64,000 nt of DNA, taken from Helichrysum umbraculigerum (taxonomy: Eukaryota; Streptophyta; Magnoliopsida; Asterales; Asteraceae). Below are positions 11,203-20,238 of this stretch, piece after piece (within the stretch, counting starts at the first letter, position 1; each line of letters opens with the position of its first letter). Under the pieces are notes generated by a model. It made no database searches and was not told the DNA's origin. It was given only the letters and a program-made list of their open reading frames with translations. The stretch is taken from the NCBI GenBank assembly GCA_949592205.1, contig CATIUR010000011.1, positions 186,001 to 250,000 on the forward strand. The letters are read 5' to 3'. Made by a program: the position numbers and the translations under genes.

Positions 11203-11558
11203 TAGGCATGAACAAAAATCCCGAACCCGGAATCGAACCCGAAAAAAACCCGGAACCAAACCCGGAAAAAACCGGTTTTTTTGAACCCGGTTCGGGTTTT
11301 TTTCGTACCCGCCGGGTACGGAACCGGTTTGGGTTTTCGGATCTCACAATCGGGTTGGGACCGGGTAGGAAGCGGGTCGGGTTGGAAAACCCGGTATAAA
11401 ACCCGGTTTAAAAACCGGTATTTGTGGGTCAAAAACCCGGTTCGGTTCGGGTCGGGTCGGGTTGGTCAACAACCCGGTTCTCATCATTTGACCTAGTACC
11501 CAGTTCGGGTTTCGGGTACGGGTCGGGTAGGCCCAGTATCCGGTTTTGTTCACGGCTA
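11203..11558. mobile_element. GC-rich hAT-type MITE (CCCGGTT repeat body)
   Basis: Ends TAGGCATGAACAAAAATCC and (reversed) TAGCCGTGAACAAAACCGG, with perfect 8-bp duplication GAAGGGAG at 11195-11202 and 11559-11566. The body is made of degenerate AACCCGG / CCGGGTT words in both orientations and is far more GC-rich than its surroundings. Several frames stay open through it by composition only; none is a gene. Confidence 0.85.
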
Positions 11559-11665
11559 GAAGGGAGTACGTGAAAATTAAAGAAAAGGTAGGGGTAATAT
11601 GGTCATAACACATATTTTTATGGTGTAAAAGCATCAAAATTTTTGTTACCGTTAGTAAGTTAATA

Positions 11666-11915
11666 CTCCCTCCATCCCAAATTTATAGTCCGGTATTTCA
11701 TTTTAGGATATCCCAAATTATTTGTTCACTTTCATAAATAGATAAAAATGATGAGATAAAATTCTTTTATACCCCTAATTTATATATGTAAGACAAAAAA
11801 GCAGGTAAAAAGTAAAGAGTAAAACTGTCATCTTATCAAAAAGTAAGAGAGAGGATAATGTTTTCTTATACTATGTATTTTTTATCTGGGGACAATTAAA
11901 TTGGGACGGAGGGAG
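11666..11915. mobile_element. Stowaway (Tc1/mariner) MITE
   Basis: Ends CTCCCTCCATCCCAAATTTA and (reversed) CTCCCTCCGTCCCAATTTAA, flanked by TA at 11664-11665 and 11916-11917. 250 bp, no coding capacity. Classic Stowaway terminus and target. Confidence 0.9.
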
Positions 11916-12467
11916 TATCAAAATAAGTGTTTTTCTTTTCATTTTAGTTTAACTGAAATAAGTGTTCATTTTTAAAAGTAATATAGCAGTTTTATTACCT
12001 TGAATATCGTTTTTTCTCAAAACTGATAAAGAAAGTGTGTAAAAAATAAGGATAATAGTATCATTTTCAATACCAAATAATTTAATATCATTAACTTTCC
12101 AAATAAATCAGTGGATCTCTATTAATATTGCTCACATGTTCTTGTAATTATTTTACTCTTGCCTTGTCTCTTTCCCACGTTTATAAGCAACCCCACCAGA
12201 CCAAAAGCTTTAAAACATAAAGCGAAGACTTTTGAAAACACAAAGACTTTTGAATGATCGAAGACTTTTGACCTATAGTTATACTATAGGATTATTAGTT
12301 ACAAATTACTTTAGAAAATGAATTACTCCATATCTATCATCAACTAATGTTACAAATTAATTAGTTACTATTATCTCTTACTATTTTTTTACTTTATTTA
12401 TTTTAAATTATTTGTCGTTTTTACTATCTTTATTTGTCCTAAAATGATTGTATAATCTTAAAAATAA

Positions 12468-12691
12468 GGGAAATGATATTGACAGCCCTGTCAATAAATC
12501 CGAAGACAATTATTAAACTTAAAGTTTTCTTTATTATCAAAAATCATAATTAGTACATCACATAAAAAAGAATGTTTCAGTGAATTAAATGCAAACCTTC
12601 AGTATATTAATTGTAATTTTGATTAAATAAGAAAACTTTAGCTTTAATAAATGCATAATTTTTATCTTATTGGCCGTCATTATCAATTCCC
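12468..12691. mobile_element. MULE-type MITE
   Basis: 224 bp with ends GGGAAATGATATTGACAGCC and (reversed) GGGAATTGATAATGACGGCC. The 9-bp flanks TAAAAATAA and TAAAAACAA match at 8 of 9 positions. AT-rich interior with inverted segments. Confidence 0.75.
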
Positions 12692-13183
12692 TAAAAACAA
12701 ATATGTACTAACTAATGATTATACTCCTGTATAACCCTTAATTTAAAAGGTAAACAAAGTTCAAAGAACACGTTTCATTAATGATACAAGGTTTAAACTT
12801 TAAACTGTCAAGTCAATGTTTTTATTTACAATGTATGTTTTCAAGTTGTACACAAATAACGGAGGGACTAGTATCTTATCTTATCATATTATAATTTTAA
12901 ATGGTTAAATTAGATTGTCACGGGGAAATCTGAATCTTTCAATAAGTTTTTTTAAATTGATCCGATGATTTAAATTTGATTTCTTATAATTACACTTTTC
13001 ACCCTCCAACATAACATTCAAGCAACAACCAAAATATAAAGGGTAAATGACTTAATGTTTCTAGAAGAAATTAATGGTCAACAACATCTTATGGAGTTAT
13101 GGGTCATCATATCATATTTCATACGGAGTATTACGTATAATATGAGTATATTAATAGTATAATCGAATGTATACCTCTTTTAA

Positions 13184-13191
13184 TATAAATA
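13184..13191 (+). promoter_or_regulatory. TATA box of array gene A
   Basis: TATAAATA, 47 bp before the ATG at 13238, giving a very short 5' leader. Confidence 0.6.
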
Positions 13192-13237
13192 CATTCATCT
13201 CCCATTTGTAATCACATATTCTCATTCAACCCTCAAA

Positions 13238-13489
13238 ATGTCTGGACCTCCATCTTTCTCAGACATGTGGAAGCCCGGATCATCTGCTTCTTCCAATAAT
13301 AGTATTAGTAACAGTAATAGTAATAATCGTGCCAGTAAACCGGTCTCTTTTCAACGTTCGATACAACAAAAGCCACCATCGCATCAAGATGTTGATCCAC
13401 GTGCAAAGAAGTCGGATGTCAAGTCAGCTGAAGCTGGAGATCCTGCTAAGCCCTTGTCAGTCGGTGATGCTACTCGTGTTAACGAATAA
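13238..13489 (+). CDS. Small hydrophilic protein, array copy A (unknown family)
   Basis: 83 residues, one exon. Begins M-S-G-P-P-S-F-S-D-M-W, then a Ser/Asn-rich low-complexity run (residues 16-31). Then comes the core shared with copies B and C: K-P-V-S-F-Q-R-S-I-Q-Q-K-P-P-S-H-x-D-x-D-P-R-A-K-K-S-D-V (about residues 34-61). The tail is Ala/Lys/Val-rich. There is no signal peptide, membrane segment or Cys, so it is probably disordered and intracellular. It differs from B and C most at both ends and shares the array's downstream spacer. Core conservation between divergent copies argues that it is a real gene. Function unknown. Confidence 0.75.
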   Translation: MSGPPSFSDMWKPGSSASSNNSISNSNSNNRASKPVSFQRSIQQKPPSHQDVDPRAKKSDVKSAEAGDPAKPLSVGDATRVNE

Positions 13490-14186
13490 TTAATTGTATC
13501 TTTTTTCCAAGTTTCGTTGTTTGTAATCTTCATTCAAGTAGTTCTTAATTGTGTCTCTTTGTGATGTGTTTGATGTCAAGTTTGAGATGTTAAGATTTAC
13601 GAATCTTGTGTTTTAGTTCTTGAATCCAATAAATTTGTACAGTTTTTGCTTTATGGTGACTCAGATCAAACCAATAATCTTGTGTTGACTTTTGATCAAA
13701 GTGAATAAGTTTTCTAGATGTGTATGATCATGAAGTTAATATTGCAACCGCTACCGTTTTTAAGTCTAGTTTAACAATTAAAGATCGGATATGCAGGGTT
13801 GATCATCTTTCCTTGAACTTGCAATTTGTTAGATCCCATTTATCTGAATATTTTTCTATTTCAGTTTTCAACTAATGTTATATTTTTTATTAATATAGAG
13901 AGTAGTTAAAACATTACTATCTCCAATTTATATTGGATGTAAACCTTTGGTCCAACGAATTCGAAATCGATAACTTAAGAAGGAACTGTACTGTCTACCC
14001 TTATTGTCCAAGGCCTCGACCCTCGAGAATCGGTCAATGTTTTCGGTCAGTAACGGATTCAGAATTTGGGGTGATGCGTAACACCGGTATCTCAATTTTT
14101 GTAAACCCGTAGCACAAACAAAAATAATACAACAAAGAATGCAATTTTATAAAGAAATTTACACTTCACTTCTTATAACGAATGAA
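13490..14186. repeat. Array spacer, copy A
   Basis: Gene A 3' UTR (AATAAATTTG near 13630) followed by a spacer from about 13630. The spacer is closely matched at 43405-44030 downstream of gene B (for example TACAGTTTTTGCTTTATGGTG). It ends at the hAT insertion at 14195. Confidence 0.8.
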
Positions 14187-14898
14187 CCAATAGCCAGGGG
14201 CGGATGCAGCCTTATACCATGGGGTTCCCGGGCCCCCCATGACATTCAGCCCAATAGTATATAAGTAGTTTAATTTTGTTAATGAACCCAAGATAAAAGC
14301 TATTGGACCCCCTCAATGAACTAAAAGTCTAAAACACTGAAAGATGGACCCCTTAAGTGTAACAGAAATCCAATTATGTCCTCCCTAAATCCGCGTGTAT
14401 CCACATGACCATATTGAGGTGCCTTATTTTTTTCCACTTTTTAATCTTTAATATTCCAGTTTGCTCTATTTGATTGGAATCTTATACTATAAATTTGTAA
14501 AATCATGAAAAAAATTTGATTTTAAAATTATCTTAGGCCACTCCCAACCCTGAATTAAACTGACCGAAACTGACCGAGCCACGTCAGCGCCGCATCAGCT
14601 TTTTTACAAAACTGACCAAAACTGACCGACCACTCTCATCCCTACTCGGTCACTTCAATTCTTGGGACCCACTGACCAATTAAAAAATCAACTAAAACAC
14701 AATAATTTAAATAAAAACAATAATTTAAATTAAACAAATTCCATTAAAAATAAAAATTACAACAATTCATAAAAATAAAAATTACAACAATTCCTAAAAA
14801 AATAAAAGATACAACAATTCCTAAAAATTAAAAATTACAACGATTCTGAAAATTAAAAGGGCGATAATTTAAAAAAAATACTAGAATTATAAAGTAAT

Positions 14899-15549
14899 CT
14901 AATCGGAGCTCGACTCGTCGGTTTCGTTCGCGTTTTCTTGCTCGTCCTCGTCCGATTCGTCGTTTCCATATTTATCTTGGTAAAGTGTCACAACTTCTTT
15001 CCTCGCGTTTTTTAGCATTTTAATTTCTTTTTTGGAGGCCTTCTTCGGAAGTTTTTTATACAAAAAACTCAAAGCTTTGTAGGCGGCTTTTTTCATCGCG
15101 TTTTCTTTGATCAGTTTAATTGCTTCTTGTTGCGCTAGAGCAGTTTGCTTGACAGCTTCAAGTGCATCCTGTTTTTCAGATTGAACGCTTCGTGAAGACG
15201 ATCCGGCCGAGCTTGATGCGTGACTTTTTGCCGCCTTTCGGCCCGGAGGACGGCGGATGTAGTCATTTTGGAACAACCGTTTCATGTTGGAATCAAGCGC
15301 CGTTGCAGTCGGTTGTTCATCCGCGGCCAGATCGGTGACAAATGGTTGGAAAGAATCTTCGTTAGTCATTACTCCGGGGTCAGTAAAGAATTTTGGGAAA
15401 TGTCTAAGAACATTCCAAGAGGACTCGAAAATGAACGCACGCCCAACTTGTTGCTGGAATGCCTTTCGGGTGGCAATCATGACGTCGTTTTCGTCTGCAC
15501 CGCTTTGAGGGCAAATTTCTTTGTAGTGTTTGTAGAGAGCTTGGAACGT
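14899..15549 (-). pseudogene. 3' part of Myb/SANT + NAM-associated C-terminal gene
   Basis: Continues the minus-strand frame broken by the LTR at 40473. The remaining 216 codons start T-F-Q-A-L-Y-K-H-Y-K-E-I and pass through K-A-F-Q-Q-Q. They include a basic helical segment (residues near A-L-A-Q-Q-E-A-I-K-L-I-K-E-N-A) and end in an acidic Glu/Asp/Ser tail. This resembles the NAM-associated C-terminal domain seen in plant Harbinger ORF1 and trihelix-like proteins. Frame and stop are intact within this half. Confidence 0.75.
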
Positions 15550-15554
15550 TTTTG

Positions 15555-16912
15555 TGTAACACCCCCAAATTTGTTTAGCGGAAGCGTTTAGTTTAAGTAC
15601 TGGGGTGTCACAATAATAAAGCATACATACGTATCAGAGCTTATGATTACAACAGAACATAATATATTAAGATGCCAAAAGTATTAATTACAAAGTTACA
15701 ATTCATCGAATCGTATAAGTTAAAAGTAGTAAGTTTACAAAAGTAGATTTCTGAAATATGACTAAAACATTTCAGTTATACTAAAGAAATCCATATGTTT
15801 CCAAAAGTTGGCATCCTAAGCTTCAAGGGTCGCCTAATTCTCCATGTGTGTTGGCGATCTTACATGCGCAGCTAATTCCCTGAAAAACATAGTAAAAGTC
15901 AACAACTAGGTTGAGTGAATCCACAGGTTTTATGTTGTACGTTGTTGTTCAAGTTTTGTAGTCATAGTTGTTGGACCAAATACGTTCATAAATAGTAATT
16001 GCCATAATAGTCGAGTAATGTTTAGTGGACGTCATCCAAGGTATAAGTTTAGTGGGTTATTCGCCCAAAAGTTTCGTTCTTTGTCGGGACGTTACCCAAA
16101 ATGCGGTTCATGTGGGATGTTGCCCAAAAATAGTTGCGTTGGGACGTTACCCAAATTATGTGTTTGAAAACGTGTTGCTGGTTGTTCCCCAGTAGTTTTA
16201 AAGTTTGAGTCGGTCGTTCTCCGACTAGTTACCAAATGTACCGGTCGTTCTCCGGTAAGATACCAAGTTAGCACCGGTCGTTCTCCGGTGAGATACATTG
16301 TTAGTACCGGTCGTTCTCCGGTAAGATATACTGTTAGTACCGGTCGTTCTCCGGTAAGATACCATGTTAGTGTCGGTCGTTCTCCGACAAGTTACCAATA
16401 TGTACCGGTCGTTCTCCGGTAAGATACCAAATGTTTCACATAGTAATAATAGTTTTTGTTTGAAATACCTTTTCGTACGGACAGTTGTAGTAGTTGACTG
16501 TAGTCATAAGCAATTTGTATAAGTGTACCAAAAGGCAGTTATGTGATAGTTTGTATAACAGTTTAACAGTTCAAGTACTCTAATTGTTCGAGTAAACAGT
16601 ATGATAAATAATCATATAGTAAAAGCAGTTATGGCAATCAGTAAATCAGTAAAGCAGTTGACTATGTTTTCCACCCCAAAAGTAGTTAAAACAGTAAAAG
16701 TAGGGGTTGTGAACTCACCTGTTGAGTTTAAGTAGTTGTGCGAGTGCTAGCAAACCTAAGCCCAAGTACAGTCTGAAATCTCCTAACGTCCTAAACGTAC
16801 GAGATTTAATAAGTATGTGGATGTCTAAACTAATCATCCATGCTAGTGTTTGTACAATCAAGCCACGTCCAAATCGTTCGTTTAAATATTTACGTTGCAT
16901 TTCGATGTTTGT
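15555..16912 (-). mobile_element. Solo LTR, left part (split by Tekay)
   Basis: With 39214-40467 this makes one LTR of about 2.6 kb, ends (minus strand) TGTAACACTTCGC and GGGGGTGTTACA. It is flanked by TTTTG at 15550-15554 and 40468-40472. No internal region exists, so it is a solo LTR left by LTR-LTR recombination. It inserted in phase-neutral fashion within the Myb/SANT gene. Parts resemble the Tekay LTR (GCTAATTCCCTGAAAAACAT at 15870 and 17290), so it is a related gypsy family. Confidence 0.88.
16024..16425. repeat. Array of about 13 short hairpins with co-varying stems
   Basis: Repeated stem-loops with 6-7 base loops spaced about 25-35 bp apart. Examples are TGG-acgtcat-CCA, TGGG-ttattcg-CCCA, TTGGG-acgtta-CCCAA, CTGG-ttgttcc-CCAG, AGTCGG-tcgttct-CCGACT, TACCGG-tcgttct-CCGGTA, CACCGG-tcgttct-CCGGTG and TGTCGG-tcgttct-CCGACA. 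Both sides of the stem change together. Confidence 0.85.
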
Positions 16913-17364
16913 TGTCACACCCCGCCAAACGGTAATTACAATTACATAGAGTGGTTTGCGGAAGCTTAGTGACGTGGCGGGGGTGCGAGCAGTAAAAACA
17001 ACCAACAGATACATACATACTCAGAGCATATGATTATCGCAGAACGAATATAGATTAAGATGCCATTAGTTAAAGTTTTACAAAAGGTTACCACTTGAAA
17101 AGTGGTAACAGTAATAGTAGTAGTTGAAATCAGTATTTCATAAAATACATAATATCAAAAGTAGATTTCATAGGTATGACTGCAGTAGTTGCAGTTATAC
17201 AGAGGAAATCCATGTGTCCCAAAAGTAGTGGCATCCTAACAAGTCCAGGGTAGTCCGTCCTGATATGTATGCAGATCTTACTTACGCTGCTAATTCCCTG
17301 AAAAACATAGAGTAAAACGTCAACAAAATTGTTGAGTGAATTCACAAGTTTGTTCGTTATGTAG

Positions 17365-17600
17365 GAAACACAAGTTAAACATTAAAGAATAACATTTCCA
17401 ATAAGTGTTGTTTATCAAGTAGGAAACACAAGTTATTAACGAGTAACATTTCCCAAATCAGTTGTAGTTGTAGTAGGAAACACAAGTTATTAACAAATAA
17501 CATTTCCCAAATCAGTTATCAGCAGGAAACACAAGTTAACCTAAATAAGGATTAACATTTCCAAATCAGTGTACGTAGGAAATCACTTCCTAAACAATAG
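17365..17600. repeat. Hairpin-forming tandem repeats in Tekay LTR 1
   Basis: Four to five units of AGGAAACACAAGTTA ... TAACATTTCC (GGAAA pairs with TTTCC, GTTA with TAAC), ending with GGAA-atcac-TTCC. Downstream, TATGAAA-aca-TTTCATA (17902), TGTGAAA-taccc-TTTCACA (17939) and TATGAAA-taccc-TTTCATA (17968) are further hairpins with matched stem changes. The same block recurs at +9504 and +19008. Confidence 0.75.
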
Positions 17601-18504
17601 TTTTGTGGGAATATTTAGATGGTGATCCCTTGAAAGGTGAGCTAAACCTGTCAAGTAAGGTAACCCGATCTAACCCTATAACCAAACCACAACCCTAATC
17701 TGTTGTTGTTTGCCATGCTGGACAATTAAGTATACGCTCCCAAATTCGTAGGAGGGTCGTCACGGCGATAGTACTATCCGTATACTCAGTGGCTAGAGTC
17801 ACCTAGCTAATGGTTATAGTCTGTAGCCATAAGGTCTTTTATGCACTACATCGTTCAGCCTAGATCTGTACCAAGATTCGTTGTCTAAATTCCCAAAATA
17901 GTATGAAAACATTTCATAAATCATAGTTCAAGTAGTTGTGTGAAATACCCTTTCACAAACAGTCGCATATGAAATACCCTTTCATAAACAATTAAGTAAA
18001 TACATACAGTATTTAAAGCAGTTGTCGCATGCAGTTATACATACGATTTCTATGTTTTCCACCCCGAGTTTTAAAAGCATTAAAACAGTGAAAAGGGGTT
18101 TGTGAACTCACTGTAGGTGCTCGGATGTGAATGCTAGCGAGATATGATAGCGTAGCCCAAACGTAGTCAACCTATACACATCAATGTATTAACTATAAGT
18201 ACTTTGTTTACTTATGTTAATAGTTTATTCGTTTGAAGAAATTATCAGTTTCTTAGGTTTGTGTATTTCATTGATGATTGTTGTTGGAAATATATAAATT
18301 ATCCAAGTATTGTTCGTTTGTCGAATTGTTTGTACTAGATAATTTAAATCGTTCCAATAATATGTCCGTCTAGTTCTAAGTCTCGTTGTCGCACAATTTT
18401 GTACCATTTGTAGTAACATTAATAACTATGAGTTGTATTAACGTTTATTAGTTTGTACATGTATAAATCGCAAAAGTCAGTGGTCTGGATAAGTGAGGAA
18501 TACG

Positions 18505-19018
18505 CCGTATTCTTATGAATACGCCGGATTCAAGTCAAACAAAGGGGAATACGCCGTATTCTGGTGAATACGTCGTATTCATTCGAAAACAGGGGAATAC
18601 GCCGTATTCTGGTGAATACGCCGTATTCATTCGAGTTTAAAAGGATCCACCGGATTCACCGATGATCCGTCGGATCGAGTGTGTCTTTTACTCGTTCATC
18701 GTTTTAGCCGAAGGTTTGTGTGCGGGTCGTAGGTGGGAATACGCCGTATTTAACTGAATAAGCCGTATTCGAAGTTTCAAAATTTGGGAATCCGCCGTAT
18801 TCCCGTGAATACGCCGGATTTATCTGGGTTGTTCAAAATGTTCGAGTATTAAATGGGGAATACGCCGTATTCGATGGAATACGCCGTATTCACCAATGTT
18901 TCAGCTGGGGAATCCGCCGTATTAAGATGAATACGCCGGATTCGCCTAGTTCTTCAAAATTGCTTATGATTAATAACGGGGAATACGCCGTATTCGAAAG
19001 AATACGCCGTATTCCGAG
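18505..19018. repeat. Paired palindrome array GAATACGCCGTATTC, LTR 1
   Basis: Nine units, each made of two 15-base near-palindromes separated by about 4-5 bases and usually preceded by GGG. Variants include GAATCCGCCGTATTC followed by GAATACGCCGGATTC. CpG-dense against an AT-rich background. Confidence 0.9.
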
Positions 19019-20204
19019 TGTTTACAGCATCTAGTTCGACTCTGTTACTTCAAAAACATACGAGTTTATATATGTAACCGATTTTTAACATGATCAAACA
19101 CCTTAATACGTTCTATAAACACTTTGTAACATGTTTTTAACAAGTTCTATCAACAATCTTCAACAATTATCATAATTTTAAGAAATTATATAAATGAGAT
19201 AAAAATGGAGAAATTTATCCTCACAATGATCTTGATGAAGATGATGATGATTCCTGATGTTGATGATGATGATGATGACGATCAATGACGATGAGAATGA
19301 TTATGTGATCATTTTGTTTATGAGTTTGAAGGTGTGAAGGTGATGATGTTAAGAGAATGAATGGGATGAAATGGTGTTGTTGTCTTCCTGCTTCTGCTTG
19401 TTGTTTCCTCCTTTCCAGTACGCACAAACCAAACCAGAAGAAATAAAACCAGTGAAGTGTTGTGTGTGAGATTTTACAGATCAAAATTTTAGGTGAGTTG
19501 TATTATTGGTGTTAAAGATTTCAAACGGGAGTATGGAGGGTACTTCACTATGTCGCCAGATATTTTGAGGTGTGCTATATTGGTAGTTTTTAGCCCGTTA
19601 ATTTCGTGTACTGGTATAATTATAGCAATATAAAATTTAACATTTTATATTTTTATTTTGTAGATGCTTTCCTGGTTCGTAATATGTTTTCAGAATAATG
19701 AGATTATCATTATTTTTGATAGTTGTACATTTTACTGCGCACGTCCAATTGAGCGCCAATTTTCAGTAAATTTAGGATTTCATATTTTGAAGAAATGTTC
19801 TAACTTCTTCCAAATGAACGAGAAAATTTACATTTTTATGATTTGACGTCGTATGCGCGTTTTAGAATTGTTTCTGTTCGTATTATAATACGTTTTATGT
19901 TAAACGTATATTTAAACCATTTTATCTATATGTTATAGATATATAAATACTCGTAATTAATAATCGAATTATTAATTATTTCATGTTGCCAAATCTGGTT
20001 AATTATTTTTGTCGGCTTCGTTCCGATACGTTCGTACGTAATTTATAAATAAATACGTTTATTATAATACTTTTAGTATTATTGTTTAGGGCTCGCTTGA
20101 CTGACCTCACATCATAAGTTTAGTTTAAAACAATTGCAGGGAATTAGCGTAAGAAATGCATGTAATTAAGTATAATTATATACCTAATTTGGAGGAGTGT
20201 CACA

Positions 20205-20217
20205 TTCTCCCCCCGTT
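20205..20217 (-). other. Polypurine tract, Tekay copy 1
   Basis: Minus strand reads AACGGGGGGAGAA immediately before the 3' LTR start TGTGACAC. Confidence 0.85.
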
Positions 20218-20238
20218 AGTGAAATCTCGTCCCGAGAT

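Larger units (their letters stand above)
16913..20204 (-). repeat. Tekay LTR 1 (3' LTR of copy 1)
   Basis: 3292 bp. Private variants relative to LTR2 and LTR3 near 17755-17756 (TC versus CA) and 17791 (G versus A). Confidence 0.92.

Noticed and set aside
11097..11637. Several overlapping Pro/Arg/Gly-rich frames
   Set aside because: Composition effect of the CCCGGTT MITE; none conserved or start-supported.
15220..15591. 123-codon plus-strand frame
   Set aside because: Antisense to the Myb/SANT pseudogene and crosses the LTR junction.
16092..16298. Minus-strand 68-codon frame with repeated G-E-R-P-V units
   Set aside because: It is the hairpin array of the solo LTR read as protein; the unit structure is explained by the DNA repeats.
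18505..19018. Regular repeat-spacer look suggestive of a CRISPR array
   Set aside because: Plant genome, repeats are palindromic doublets inside an LTR, present in all three LTRs, with no cas genes.
19221..19484. His- and Ser-rich 87-codon frame in the Tekay LTR
   Set aside because: Arises from a GAT-triplet run in the LTR; no support as a gene.
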